From Litoreibacter halocynthiae (GTDB lineage: Bacteria > Pseudomonadota > Alphaproteobacteria > Rhodobacterales > Rhodobacteraceae), in NCBI RefSeq assembly GCF_004365635.1, contig NZ_SOBH01000001.1, positions 310,001 to 374,000 on the forward strand: 64,000 nt of DNA. The letters are read 5' to 3'. The stretch's first letter is position 1. Every line of letters begins with the position of its first letter. A program made the translations under genes and the position numbers. The notes below the pieces were generated by a model, which was given only the letters and a program-made list of their open reading frames with translations, was not told the origin of the DNA and ran no database searches. Positions 49,043 to 58,044 of this stretch are shown in pieces.

Positions 49043-50236
49043 TTACAATGTCAGACCGGAGTTGGTGTTGAGAAGGTACTGCGAGAAAATAGGGCTGCAC
49101 GCGGCCCCAAGCTCGCGGGCTTGTCTGCCAATGGTTCCGGCTTCGACCTGCGGAGTAATCAGCCCGCGTGTATCTTGGTTCAACAGATAGCGTCGTGTTC
49201 GGGCCACAAGCGTTTCCTTGACGTCCTGTGGCAACCCTCCGTCGATCATGATCGCTTCAAAATCAATTACCGCGCAGGTGGACAGGGCGGCCTTGGCAAG
49301 CTCTTGCGCCGTTTGCCGAATCCAAGGCTCGACATAGCGGGCGTAAGGCGACCAGTCGTCGCTTTCCCAAAGCCCGCTGGGGTCCAGACCCACTTCAGAC
49401 AAACGTGCTTCGAGCAGATGGATCGAGGCGATGTCGATGAGTTGGCGGCTTTCGCCGTTCGGCCCGACACTGCGCAAAGATCCCAAAGCGCCAGCATTTC
49501 CCTGATGACCTTCGAAAACGGAGTGGTTCAAAACGATACCGCCCCCGACGAATGCAGCAACAAAGAAGTAGGCATAGTCGCGAAACTCTTTGCCGCGCCC
49601 GTAGACATGTTCCGCACGACAGGCGGCGGTCGCGTCGTTAACGACATGCACGGGAAGATCACTGAACAAGGCGATTTCATCTTGAAAGCTCACCCCTTTC
49701 CACAGCGCAAATTCCTCCGCGGACGCGCCGACCATCTCGTGCCAGTTCCACAATTCGAACGGGGCGGCGATGCCGATACCGCATAGTCGTTGTTGAAGAT
49801 CAGGGGTGAGGGTCGATGTCATCTCGTCCAGTCCGCTGCGGATAAACGCAAATATTTCTGCGGGCAGGGGATATGAGAAAGTCGTCGACACATCTGCGCG
49901 AATGACGCCGGTGAAGTCCATCAGAACAACTTTGGCGCTGCGTCGACCGATGTTTACACCAAGGGAGAACACCCCGTCAGGGGCCAGTGTCATCGGAACT
50001 GAGGGCTTGCCAACCTTCCCGCGCACAGGTGCGCCGCGGGCGAGCAATCCGTCCTTTTCCAGCTTTCGCAGAATGACAGAAACTGTTTGCGGTGATAGCC
50101 CCGCAATCCTTGCCAGATCACTTCCGGGCATAGCTCCGCCACGCTGCAACATTGACAGCAAAAGGCGTTCATTGTGGTTGCGCAAACCGCTTTGGTTTGC
50201 GCCGCCGCTGAGCGATCTGATTTTGGACCCGTCCAT
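49043..50236 (-). CDS. ROK-family transcriptional regulator (FrcR-like)
   Basis: Regulator of 397 residues. The N-terminal MarR-like winged helix (about 18-80) includes GSDLARIAGLSPQTVSVIL. The ROK domain (about 85-390) has LGVNIGRRSAKVVLMDFTG and VVNDATAACRAEHVYG. The usual ROK zinc motif (GH-x-CxCGxxGCxE) is reduced to GHQGNAGALGSL with no cysteines. It lies divergent to frcB with an AT-rich palindrome between them, which fits a sugar-responsive repressor of the frc operon, as for FrcR in rhizobia. The specific ligand is inferred only from context. Confidence 0.87.
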   Translation of the reverse strand: MDGSKIRSLSGGANQSGLRNHNERLLLSMLQRGGAMPGSDLARIAGLSPQTVSVILRKLEKDGLLARGAPVRGKVGKPSVPMTLAPDGVFSLGVNIGRRSAKVVLMDFTGVIRADVSTTFSYPLPAEIFAFIRSGLDEMTSTLTPDLQQRLCGIGIAAPFELWNWHEMVGASAEEFALWKGVSFQDEIALFSDLPVHVVNDATAACRAEHVYGRGKEFRDYAYFFVAAFVGGGIVLNHSVFEGHQGNAGALGSLRSVGPNGESRQLIDIASIHLLEARLSEVGLDPSGLWESDDWSPYARYVEPWIRQTAQELAKAALSTCAVIDFEAIMIDGGLPQDVKETLVARTRRYLLNQDTRGLITPQVEAGTIGRQARELGAACSPIFSQYLLNTNSGLTL

Positions 50237-50290
50237 TTGCGTGGGACCCTATCCTCTACGATCTCATTAGAAAACATCGCATGCTAAATT

Positions 50291-50307
50291 AATAAATCAA
50301 GTTTATT
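50291..50307. promoter_or_regulatory. AT-rich palindromic operator in the frc promoter
   Basis: AATAAA-TCAAG-TTTATT at 50291-50307 is a perfect 6-base inverted repeat with a 5-base centre, flanked by more ATTTATT. It sits between the divergent ROK regulator and frcB, 54 bases from the former start and 106 bases from the latter, and is a plausible ROK-repressor site. Confidence 0.5.
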
Positions 50308-50413
50308 TATTTATTGACCCTAGAATGCGAATCGAGTTTCCTTAGCGTCAGTTCCGCCGGTAGGGCGGGGTTCTGATCCGTATGACGGATCACAACATGT
50401 CTGGGAGGACACC

Positions 50414-51433
50414 ATGAAAAAACTACTCGCTACCTCGGCTGTTGCGCTGACCACTCTGTCCGGTGCGGCATTTGCAGACGGCCACGCGGTCACTGCTTGC
50501 CTGATCACCAAAACCGACACCAACCCGTTCTTCGTCAAGATGAAGGAAGGCGCTGAAGCCAAAGCAGCAGAACTTGGCATGACGCTGAAGTCCTTCGCCG
50601 GTAAGGTCGATGGGGATCACGAAACGCAGGTTGCAGCCATCGAGACCTGCATCGCCGACGGTGCCAAGGGCATCCTGCTGACCGCATCCGACACATCCTC
50701 CATCGTGTCGTCAGTGAAGCAAGCCCGTGATGCCGGCCTCGTCGTGATCGCGCTCGACACCCCTCTTTCCCCGATTGATGCCGCAGACGCGACATTCGCA
50801 ACTGATAATTTCCTTGCTGGTGAATTGATTGGCAAATGGGCTGCTGCGACACTCGGTGATGACGCTGCAAACGCCAAAATCGCCATGCTTGATCTGGGAG
50901 TATCTCAGCCCACTGTTGGCGTGCTGCGCGACCAAGGGTTCCTGCAAGGCTTCGGCATTGATCTGGGCGACCCGAACAAATGGGGCGACGAAACCGACCC
51001 ACGTATCGTCGGCAATGACGTGACCGCAGGCAATGAAGAGGGTGGCCGCAAGGCGATGGAAAATCTCTTGGCGAAAGACCCTGAAGTTAACGTGGTCTAT
51101 ACGATCAACGAACCTGCCGCCGCAGGTGCATATGAAGCGCTAAAAGCGTTTGGTCGTGAAAACGACGTGCTGATCGTGTCGGTCGATGGCGGTTGCCCCG
51201 GAGTGCAGAACGTCAAGGACGGCGTGATCGGTGCTACCTCGCAGCAATATCCGCTGCTGATGGCGTCCAAGGGCGTCGAGGCGATTGCCGCTTGGGCCAA
51301 GGATGGCACCAAGCCAGCACTGACCCCCGGTAAGGACTTCTTCGACACAGGCGTGTCACTGGTCACCGATAAGCCTGCCGAAGGTGTCGAAAGCATCGAC
51401 GTCGCCAAAGGCATGGAGCTATGCTGGGGTTAA
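50414..51433 (+). CDS. frcB: Sugar ABC transporter substrate-binding protein (FrcB-like)
   Basis: Periplasmic binding protein of 339 residues with a signal peptide ([20 protein letters not shown], cleavage near 21). The ribose/fructose-binding fold shows [39 protein letters not shown] and [16 protein letters not shown]. Three later cysteines (CIADG, GGCPG, LCWG) resemble the FrcB branch. It delivers a sugar, likely fructose with ribose or mannose, to FrcC. A GGGAGGA ribosome site is present. A hairpin downstream probably raises its level over the permease genes. Confidence 0.9.
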   Translation: MKKLLATSAVALTTLSGAAFADGHAVTACLITKTDTNPFFVKMKEGAEAKAAELGMTLKSFAGKVDGDHETQVAAIETCIADGAKGILLTASDTSSIVSSVKQARDAGLVVIALDTPLSPIDAADATFATDNFLAGELIGKWAAATLGDDAANAKIAMLDLGVSQPTVGVLRDQGFLQGFGIDLGDPNKWGDETDPRIVGNDVTAGNEEGGRKAMENLLAKDPEVNVVYTINEPAAAGAYEALKAFGRENDVLIVSVDGGCPGVQNVKDGVIGATSQQYPLLMASKGVEAIAAWAKDGTKPALTPGKDFFDTGVSLVTDKPAEGVESIDVAKGMELCWG

Positions 51434-51459
51434 CGTCCGAACGGCTAAGCTAAAACAGG

Positions 51460-51483
51460 GGGGCGGGTCATCCCGCCCCTTCG
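51460..51483 (+). terminator. Hairpin between frcB and frcC (partial terminator/mRNA stabiliser)
   Basis: Perfect 8-base GC stem GGGGCGGG-TCAT-CCCGCCCC at 51460-51479 followed by TTCGTCTT, 26 bases after the frcB stop and 23 before the frcC start. Such intercistronic hairpins limit read-through and protect the binding-protein mRNA. Confidence 0.75.
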
Positions 51484-51502
51484 TCTTCAACGGGAGGGAA
51501 CG

Positions 51503-52543
51503 ATGTCGAGCGCAGACACAGCAGATGACGGGGTCGCCAAATTCGTGCAACCCAACCGGGGCTTTCTGGGCACCGTCCAGCACTGGCTACACGTCAATCC
51601 GGCCTTGGTGCCGCTGATCGTCCTTGTGGCGTCAATCGTGGTCTTCGGGCTTTTGCTCGGCTCCAAGTTCTTCTCGCCCTTCGCGCTGACGCTGATCCTT
51701 CAGCAGGTGCAGATCGTCGGCATCGTCGCCGCAGCGCAGTCGCTGGTGATCCTGACCGCGGGTATCGACCTGAGCGTCGGGGCCATCGCGGTGATCTCTT
51801 CCGTGGTAATGGGACAGTTTACCTTCCGATACGGCCTGCCGGTCGAGGTCTCCATCATCTGCGGCCTGCTTTTCGGCACTGCCATTGGTGCTGTGAACGG
51901 TTGGCTGATCGCGGCCATGAAACTGCCGCCTTTCATCGTGACGCTGGGCATGTGGCAAATCGTGTTGGCCGCCAACTTCCTCTATTCCGCCAACGAGACC
52001 ATTCGGTCTCAGGAGATCGCGGAAAACGCCGCGATGCTGCAATTGCTGGGCGCGAAGTTCAGTGTCGGCGGCGCTGTCTTCACCGTGGGCGTGCTGTTCA
52101 TGGTGCTGCTGGTTCTCGTTCTGGCCTATGTGCTGCGTCACACCGCTTGGGGGCGCCATGTCTACGCTGTAGGTGACGACGCGGAAGCGGCCGAACTATC
52201 CGGCGTGAACGTCAAAGGCACGATCATTTCCGTTTACGCCGTCGCGGGGCTGATCTGCGCCTTCGCTGGCTGGGCTTTGATCGGGCGCATCGGGTCGGTC
52301 TCGCCAACCTCTGGCCAGCTTCTCAACATCGAATCGATCACCGCCGTGGTGATTGGGGGTATCTCGCTCTTTGGCGGGCGTGGCTCCATCCTCGGCACGT
52401 TCTTCGGCGCGTTGATTGTGGGGGTCTTCACCCTCGGCCTGCGCCTCATGGGCGCCGACGCGCAGTGGACCTATCTGCTGATTGGCGTGCTCATCATTGC
52501 GGCTGTGGCCGTGGACCAATGGATCAGAAAGGTGGCAGCGTAA
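51503..52543 (+). CDS. frcC: Sugar ABC transporter permease (FrcC-like)
   Basis: Permease of 346 residues with about ten helices, of the ribose/fructose (BPD_transp_2) class. Signatures are VILTAGIDLSVGAIAVISSV (about 82-101), the EAA-like coupling loop GDDAEAAELSGVNV (about 227) and ITAVVIGGISLFGGRGSILGT. The N-terminal 35 residues are hydrophilic. It would form a homodimer with FrcA. The gene starts with GGGAGG upstream and overlaps frcA by one base (TAATG). Confidence 0.92.
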   Translation: MSSADTADDGVAKFVQPNRGFLGTVQHWLHVNPALVPLIVLVASIVVFGLLLGSKFFSPFALTLILQQVQIVGIVAAAQSLVILTAGIDLSVGAIAVISSVVMGQFTFRYGLPVEVSIICGLLFGTAIGAVNGWLIAAMKLPPFIVTLGMWQIVLAANFLYSANETIRSQEIAENAAMLQLLGAKFSVGGAVFTVGVLFMVLLVLVLAYVLRHTAWGRHVYAVGDDAEAAELSGVNVKGTIISVYAVAGLICAFAGWALIGRIGSVSPTSGQLLNIESITAVVIGGISLFGGRGSILGTFFGALIVGVFTLGLRLMGADAQWTYLLIGVLIIAAVAVDQWIRKVAA

Positions 52544-53319
52544 TGGAACCTATTCTCAAAGGACGCGGCCTCGTCAAACGCTATGGCAAGGTCACCGCAC
52601 TCGACCACTGCGACTTCGACCTGATGCCGGGCGAAATTCTGGCGGTGATCGGCGATAACGGCGCGGGCAAATCCTCGCTGATCAAGGCGGTCTCCGGCGC
52701 GGTTGTGCCGGACGAGGGAGAGGTTTTCTTGGAAGGCCAGAAAATCCACTTCACCTCCCCCATCCAAGCGCGCGAGGCGGGGATCGAGACGGTCTACCAG
52801 ACCCTCGCCATGTCTCCTGCCTTGTCGATTGCCGACAATATGTTCATGGGGCGCGAGTTACGCAAACCGGGTTTCATGGGCAAATGGCTCCGCCAGCTCG
52901 ACCGCGCGAAGATGGAGCGTCTTGCTCGCGAGAAGCTGACCGAGCTTGGGCTGATGACGATTCAAAACATCAACCAAGCGGTCGAAACCCTGTCAGGTGG
53001 CCAGCGCCAAGGCGTCGCCGTGGCCCGTGCTGCGGCTTTCGGCTCCAAGGTCATCATTCTTGACGAGCCGACCGCCGCCTTGGGCGTGAAGGAAAGCCGC
53101 AAGGTGTTGGAACTTATTCAGGACGTGAAGTCGCGCGGCATCCCGATCATCCTGATCAGCCACAATATGCCGCATGTCTTCGAGGTCGCGGACCGTATCC
53201 ATGTCCACCGCCTTGGCAAACGTCTTTGTGTGATCAACCCCAAAGACTACACCATGTCCGACGCGGTGGCCTTCATGACCGGCGCGAAGGAGGCTCCTGC
53301 ACAAACGGAGGCCGCGTGA
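52543..53319 (+). CDS. frcA: Sugar ABC transporter ATP-binding protein (FrcA-like)
   Basis: Single-domain ATPase of 258 residues. Walker A is IGDNGAGKSS (about 36-45), the signature LSGGQRQGVAVARAAAFGSK (about 148), Walker B VIILDEPTAAL, and the His switch LISHNMPHVF. Unlike RbsA it has one ATPase domain, the FrcA arrangement. ATG 52543 overlaps the frcC stop; an earlier in-frame ATG would lie inside frcC. Its stop overlaps the frcK GTG start. Confidence 0.93.
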   Translation: MEPILKGRGLVKRYGKVTALDHCDFDLMPGEILAVIGDNGAGKSSLIKAVSGAVVPDEGEVFLEGQKIHFTSPIQAREAGIETVYQTLAMSPALSIADNMFMGRELRKPGFMGKWLRQLDRAKMERLAREKLTELGLMTIQNINQAVETLSGGQRQGVAVARAAAFGSKVIILDEPTAALGVKESRKVLELIQDVKSRGIPIILISHNMPHVFEVADRIHVHRLGKRLCVINPKDYTMSDAVAFMTGAKEAPAQTEAA

Positions 53320-53930
53320 CACACTCTGTTCCGCCGGAGGTTCTGACACTGATAAACGGCCTGCCCACAAAATCGCGCCGCCACCTGATTGCGGTCGCTG
53401 GCCCTCCTGCCAGTGGCAAGTCGACACTGGCCGAGCAACTGGCGGACATCCTGCCAGACGCTGCAGTGGTGCCGATGGACGGCTTTCACCTCGACAATGA
53501 TGTATTGTCGGAACGTGGCCTGTTGGGTCGCAAGGGTGCGCCACAAACCTTCGACGCGCTGGGGTTCGTGGACCTCGTCAAAGCGCTGCGAGAACCTGCC
53601 ACGGTGTCCTACCCGACGTTCGACCGCATCCGCGATTGCGTAGTGCCGGATGGCGGCGAGGTAAAAGCCGACTGCAAAACGGTGATCGTGGAGGGCAACT
53701 ATCTGCTATTGGACAGCGCCCCGTGGAACCAGCTGCACAAGCTTTGGGACGTCGGCATTTTCCTTGATGTGCCGCCCGAAATGCTGCGCGAGCGTCTGCT
53801 GCAACGCTGGCGCGACCACGGCTATTCAGAAGCGGAAGCGTTAACGAAAGCTGAATTGAACGACCTGCCCAACGCACAGGTGGTGATGCAAAGCGCGGTC
53901 AACGCCACGCATATCGTTAACGATGCCTAG
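53316..53930 (+). CDS. frcK: P-loop nucleoside/sugar kinase (FrcK-like)
   Basis: Kinase of 204 residues of the phosphoribulokinase/uridine kinase fold. Walker A is AGPPASGKSTLAE (about 28-40), followed by VPMDGFHLDN, PTFDRIRD and VIVEGNYLLLD (about 122-132). In Sinorhizobium frcBCAK the equivalent FrcK is a kinase-like protein of the fructose uptake operon. The start is GTG 53316 in a GTGA overlap with frcA. It likely phosphorylates the imported sugar or a nucleoside derivative; the substrate is unproven. It converges on the aspartoacylase-like gene by four bases. Confidence 0.88.
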   Translation: MTHSVPPEVLTLINGLPTKSRRHLIAVAGPPASGKSTLAEQLADILPDAAVVPMDGFHLDNDVLSERGLLGRKGAPQTFDALGFVDLVKALREPATVSYPTFDRIRDCVVPDGGEVKADCKTVIVEGNYLLLDSAPWNQLHKLWDVGIFLDVPPEMLRERLLQRWRDHGYSEAEALTKAELNDLPNAQVVMQSAVNATHIVNDA

Positions 53931-54970
53931 ATAATCTCGTCTTCATCGAACAACGGGTCTTCTTCCAATTGCACGGACAAATCCTCTACGGCGGTTTCCG
54001 CACGGGCATTGGAGACGACCTCCGCGATGTGATAAATCGCGTCGCCTTCATTCACGATAGGCATCACCGCGCGACCGATGATGATCCCGTCGAAGGATGC
54101 GAACAACTCCACTTCGTTTTCGCCGAACGGGTCAGAGACCGCCGCAAGCAACTCTCCATCTTCGACCACATCCCCTTCGCTTTTGAACGCACGTAAAAGT
54201 CCGCCTGCGGGTGCTCGCACCCACTTCGATGACTTGCACAGAATGGAGTTGGCCTTGGCCGGGGTCACCGCCTTACGCGGCAACATCTCGCGCGTGGCCA
54301 TCACCCGCAGGATACCCGCGACACCGGCCCGCACATACATCTCGTCAAATCGCAGACCTTCGCCGGCCTCATAAAGCAGCACGTCAATTCCGCGATCCCG
54401 CGCCGCTGCACGCAGTGACCCGTCGCGCAGCGCGGAGGTCAGGATAACTGGTGCTCCGAACGCGTCAGCGAGTTCCATTTTCTTGCGGGAGGTACCGGAG
54501 ACCCTGATTTGCGGCAGGTTGGTGCGGTGAATGGCGGCAGAGTGCAGATCAATGCCAAAACTACACCGCTCGACAACATGTCTCATGAAGTCATGCGCAA
54601 GGCGTGACGCCAATGATCCGGTGGGCGTGCCGGGAAAACAGCGGTTCAAATCGCGTCGGTCCGGTAGATACCGCGAATGGTTGTGGAAGCCGAAAGCGTT
54701 CACAATCGGAACCACCAGCAAGGTACCCCGCAGGGAACCCAGTGATTTTGTGCGTAAAAGGCGGCGCAAGATTTCGACGCCAATCACCTCGTCGCCATGA
54801 ATGCCCGCCGACACAAACATCGTCGGTCCCTGCCTTTTCCCGTGGATCACATGCACGGACATGGTGACGGGTGTATGATCCGACAAGGTCGATATCGGCA
54901 GGTTCACCGTCTTGCGGGTTCCAGCGTCGATAGAGACACCACCAATTTCAAAAGCGTCTCTTTTCGTCAT
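53927..54970 (-). CDS. Succinylglutamate desuccinylase/aspartoacylase family zinc hydrolase
   Basis: Carboxypeptidase-like zinc enzyme of 347 residues. The zinc ligands sit in AGIHGDEVIGVEIL (His-x2-Glu, near 58) and in GIDLHSAAIHR (near 139); NRCFPGTPTGSLASR is the substrate loop, and the catalytic Glu lies in VLLYEAGEGLRF. The C-terminal part (about 260-345) is a small beta domain with KSEGDVVEDGELLAAVSDP. It probably deacylates an N-acyl amino acid. Gene start overlaps the acyl-CoA synthetase stop by four bases, so the two are cotranscribed. Confidence 0.87.
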   Translation of the reverse strand: MTKRDAFEIGGVSIDAGTRKTVNLPISTLSDHTPVTMSVHVIHGKRQGPTMFVSAGIHGDEVIGVEILRRLLRTKSLGSLRGTLLVVPIVNAFGFHNHSRYLPDRRDLNRCFPGTPTGSLASRLAHDFMRHVVERCSFGIDLHSAAIHRTNLPQIRVSGTSRKKMELADAFGAPVILTSALRDGSLRAAARDRGIDVLLYEAGEGLRFDEMYVRAGVAGILRVMATREMLPRKAVTPAKANSILCKSSKWVRAPAGGLLRAFKSEGDVVEDGELLAAVSDPFGENEVELFASFDGIIIGRAVMPIVNEGDAIYHIAEVVSNARAETAVEDLSVQLEEDPLFDEDEII

Positions 54971-56610
54971 GGGGCAGAAGCCTTGCCGAGATCTGCCACC
55001 ATGGCATCCCGCATGATGAATTTTTGGGGTTTACCTGTGACCGTCATTGGAAGCTCGTCCTTGAATCGAATATGGGTCGGCAACTTGTAGTGGGCAATCT
55101 GGCCTTTGCAAAAGGCGCGAATGTCATCGTGGGTCGTTTGGGCTCCGTCACGCAATACGAGCCACGCGCAGACCACCTCGCCATAGGTGTCATCGGGGAT
55201 GCCGAACACCTGCACTTGAGACACGTCGGGGTGGGTGAACAGGAACTCCTCTATTTCGCGTGGATAGATGTTTTCTCCACCACGGCAGATCATGTCTTTG
55301 ACCCGCCCAGTAATCATCACGTAGCCCTCATCATCCATGGTTGCCAGATCGCCGGTATGCATCCAGCCGTCGCGAATGACGCTGGAGGTCTGTGCGTCTT
55401 CGCCCCAGTATCCCTGCATCACCGAATACCCGCGTGTCAGCAACTCGCCCTGCGTTCCGACTTTCACTGTTTGCCCGTTCTCGTCCACGATCTTTACTTC
55501 CACATGAGGATGGATGCGCCCCACGGTGCCGACGCGCTTGTCCAGCGGATCATCAAGGCCGGACTGGAACGATACGGGCGAGGTCTCCGTCATTCCGTAA
55601 GCGATGGTCACACCGGTCATGTGCATGTCGCGTTGCACCTTTTTCATAATCTCGCGCGGACAGGGCGCGCCCGCCATGATCCCCGTCCGCAGGTGGCTCA
55701 GGTCAAACGTGTCAAATTCCGGCAAAGCCATCTCGTTGACGAACATGGTGGGTACGCCGAAAAGTGCTGTGCACTTCTCGTCATGCACGGCTTGCAACGT
55801 ATCGCGCGGCTCGAACCCCTCACCGGGGATCACCATGGTTGCCCCATGGGCCACACAGCCAAGCGTGCCCATCACCATGCCGAAGCAATGGTAGAACGGT
55901 ACCGGAATGCAAAGCCGGTCAGCCTTGGTGAAGGCCATGGTGGCGGTGGTGAAATAGGCGTTGTTCACGATGTTGTGGTGCGTCAGGCAGGTGCCCTTCG
56001 GGTGCCCCGTCGTGCCCGAGGTGTACTGAATATTAATCGTGTCATGGGGGGCGAGCGTTGCCGAAATCGCGTCGAGCCGTTCGGTATCATCGGACAAGAT
56101 GTCGTCGAACGCCAGAAACCCGTCCGGCGCGTCCCCCATGGCAATGAGGTGGCGCAGAGTGTCCGGCTTTGGATCGACCGCGCGGATCATTGCAATGTAG
56201 TCCGACGATTTGAAATTTTGGGCGGTGACAAGAGCCGAGCAGCCGACTTTGTCCAGCGCATAGGAAAGCTCTGACTGGCGGTAGGCCGGATTGATGCATA
56301 CCAGAATGGCTCCGATGCGCGCAGTGGCAAACTGTGTCAGTAACCACTCGACACGGTTCGGCGACCAGATGCCGACGCGGTCACCCTTGCCAAGGCCGAG
56401 ATCGAGAAAACCCGCCGCAAGACGGTCCACCTGCTGGGCAAACTCCGCATAGGTCCAGCGGATGTTTTGCTTGGGAAAGATACAAGCTTCGTGGTCAGGC
56501 AAGCGCTTGGCGGTTCGGGCAAGCAGGGCCGGAATAGTCAGATCAAGCAGCGGCGTATCGGCTACGCCGGAAACATGCGAAAGCCCACCGATAGGGCGCC
56601 TGTTGGTCAT
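54967..56610 (-). CDS. AMP-dependent acyl-CoA synthetase
   Basis: Adenylating ligase of 547 residues of the FadD/AcsF2 type. The phosphate loop is IQYTSGTTGHPKGTCLTH (about 196), the aromatic-binding stretch VTIAYGMTETSPVSFQSG (about 335), the hinge MHTGDLATMD (about 416) and VTGKPQKF with the catalytic Lys (about 530). Upstream SGVADTPLLDLTIPALL resembles medium- to long-chain enzymes. It may activate the acyl group released by, or used with, the coupled aspartoacylase-like enzyme, but the substrate is not known. Confidence 0.9.
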   Translation of the reverse strand: MTNRRPIGGLSHVSGVADTPLLDLTIPALLARTAKRLPDHEACIFPKQNIRWTYAEFAQQVDRLAAGFLDLGLGKGDRVGIWSPNRVEWLLTQFATARIGAILVCINPAYRQSELSYALDKVGCSALVTAQNFKSSDYIAMIRAVDPKPDTLRHLIAMGDAPDGFLAFDDILSDDTERLDAISATLAPHDTINIQYTSGTTGHPKGTCLTHHNIVNNAYFTTATMAFTKADRLCIPVPFYHCFGMVMGTLGCVAHGATMVIPGEGFEPRDTLQAVHDEKCTALFGVPTMFVNEMALPEFDTFDLSHLRTGIMAGAPCPREIMKKVQRDMHMTGVTIAYGMTETSPVSFQSGLDDPLDKRVGTVGRIHPHVEVKIVDENGQTVKVGTQGELLTRGYSVMQGYWGEDAQTSSVIRDGWMHTGDLATMDDEGYVMITGRVKDMICRGGENIYPREIEEFLFTHPDVSQVQVFGIPDDTYGEVVCAWLVLRDGAQTTHDDIRAFCKGQIAHYKLPTHIRFKDELPMTVTGKPQKFIMRDAMVADLGKASAP

Positions 56611-56668
56611 GGTGTTGTCCTCCCTGATATTGAGAACCTACGCGCTAGATCGCGCGCCGCCAATGGGC

Positions 56669-57112
56669 CTATTGCGCGTCATCCAGCCAGATCGTGACGG
56701 GACCGTCATTTACCAAGCTGACCGCCATGTCTGCGCCAAATTCACCAGTTTCTACCGCGACACCACAGGCCGCTAAATCTTTTGCAAACTTCTCGTAAAG
56801 TGCGCGCCCTTCGTCCGGGCGGGCAGCGGCCGAAAAGCCCGGGCGGTTCCCACTGCGCGTGTCCGCTGCCAATGTGAACTGGCTGACGACAAGCGCGGAG
56901 CCTCCGATGTCCACCAAGGATCGGTTCATCTTGCCGGCATCATCCTTGAAGATTCGCAGTTTGGATATTTTGGAGGCCAGCTTAGCGGTCTGATCAGGTG
57001 CGTCGTCTGCCATTGCACAGATTAAAATCAACAGGCCTGCGCCACACGCCCCGACCTGTTCGCCGTCAACGGAAACCGACGCGCGCGAAACCCGTTGGAC
57101 GAGCGCCCTCAC
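56669..57112 (-). CDS. dtd: D-aminoacyl-tRNA deacylase
   Basis: Dtd, 147 residues, the usual length. It hydrolyses D-amino acids from mischarged tRNA. The active-site motif [17 protein letters not shown] (about 78-94) and the cross-subunit Gly-cisPro motif [10 protein letters not shown] (about 136-145) are both present, as is the start [18 protein letters not shown]. The ATG overlaps the stop of the upstream sugar kinase gene by four bases. A 58-base gap separates it from the acyl-CoA synthetase gene. Confidence 0.95.
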   Translation of the reverse strand: MRALVQRVSRASVSVDGEQVGACGAGLLILICAMADDAPDQTAKLASKISKLRIFKDDAGKMNRSLVDIGGSALVVSQFTLAADTRSGNRPGFSAAARPDEGRALYEKFAKDLAACGVAVETGEFGADMAVSLVNDGPVTIWLDDAQ

Positions 57113-58029
57113 AACTCATACGCCCAAGGCGGGTTTGCGCCCGCGCGCGACACCGTAATTGCGGCAGTTTTGCTGCCCATGGCCATTGCCGTACGAAGCG
57201 TGTCCGCAGGCAAGGCGGCGAGCGTTGCTTTATCCAATGCGCCTTCTTGCTGTAGCCCTGCAAGAAAGCCCGCGTTGAAAGTGTCGCCCGCGCCAACCGT
57301 GTCGACAACGTCAACTTTAAGTGCGGGAACAGCAACGCGGTGTTCAGGCGTGTAGCCAATCGAGCCTTCGGAGCCTTGGGTGATCAAAACAACCTTGGTG
57401 CCGCGTGCGATAAGATCGGCAGCGAGGCTGTCCAGATCGCCTTCGCCTTCCAGCCAGTGCAGATCTTCGTCGCTTAGCTTTACGACATCCGAAATCGCCA
57501 TCATCGATTTGATGCGCGTGACATAGGCGTCTCGGTCGGTAATGAAGGACGGGCGGATATTCGGGTCGATCATGGTCACACGGGACGGAGCCTCGCGGGC
57601 CATCAGCGCCTCGTAGGCGGAACCGCACGGCTCCCCGACCAACGAGATGCCACCGAAGAACAGGGCCGTGATGTCAGCGGGCAAGACCGGCAAATCGGCC
57701 TCGGTCATCACCCGCAAGGCGCTGTTCTCGTCGTAAAAGGTATAGGTGGCGTGGCCATCGGTTAGGCGCACGAAGGCCAGTGTCGTCGGTCGCGCGGACC
57801 GGAACGCCAGATCTGAGGAAACGCCTGCCTCACTTAACTTGGTTTCCAGCATCTCGCCAAACAAGTCGGTAGACAGACCACAGAAGAACCCAGGGGCAGC
57901 GCCCAGACGTCCCAAGGCGATGGAGGTATTGTAGACAGCACCGCCCGCATAGGGGGCGAAAGCCAGCTCTCCCTCTTGGGAGACGCGGGGCAACATGTCG
58001 ATAAGGGCTTCGCCGCAGCACAGGATCAT
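57109..58029 (-). CDS. PfkB-family carbohydrate kinase (probable fructokinase)
   Basis: Ribokinase-like sugar kinase of 306 residues. The N-terminal [11 protein letters not shown] and [16 protein letters not shown] are the first PfkB signature region; the second signature with the catalytic base is [18 protein letters not shown] (about 237-254). Overall resemblance is to fructokinases (ScrK/Frk). It could phosphorylate fructose entering through the frc transporter 4 kb away. ATG 58029 was chosen because AAGGTGG lies seven bases upstream. It is 15 bases downstream of the zinc-ribbon gene and overlaps dtd by four bases. Confidence 0.9.
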   Translation of the reverse strand: MILCCGEALIDMLPRVSQEGELAFAPYAGGAVYNTSIALGRLGAAPGFFCGLSTDLFGEMLETKLSEAGVSSDLAFRSARPTTLAFVRLTDGHATYTFYDENSALRVMTEADLPVLPADITALFFGGISLVGEPCGSAYEALMAREAPSRVTMIDPNIRPSFITDRDAYVTRIKSMMAISDVVKLSDEDLHWLEGEGDLDSLAADLIARGTKVVLITQGSEGSIGYTPEHRVAVPALKVDVVDTVGAGDTFNAGFLAGLQQEGALDKATLAALPADTLRTAMAMGSKTAAITVSRAGANPPWAYEL

Positions 58030-58044
58030 TATTGCCACCTTGGG

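Noticed and set aside
55024-56274. Long open frame on the plus strand opposite the acyl-CoA synthetase
   Set aside because: Antisense shadow; no recognisable domain or ribosome site, and the synthetase has all family motifs.
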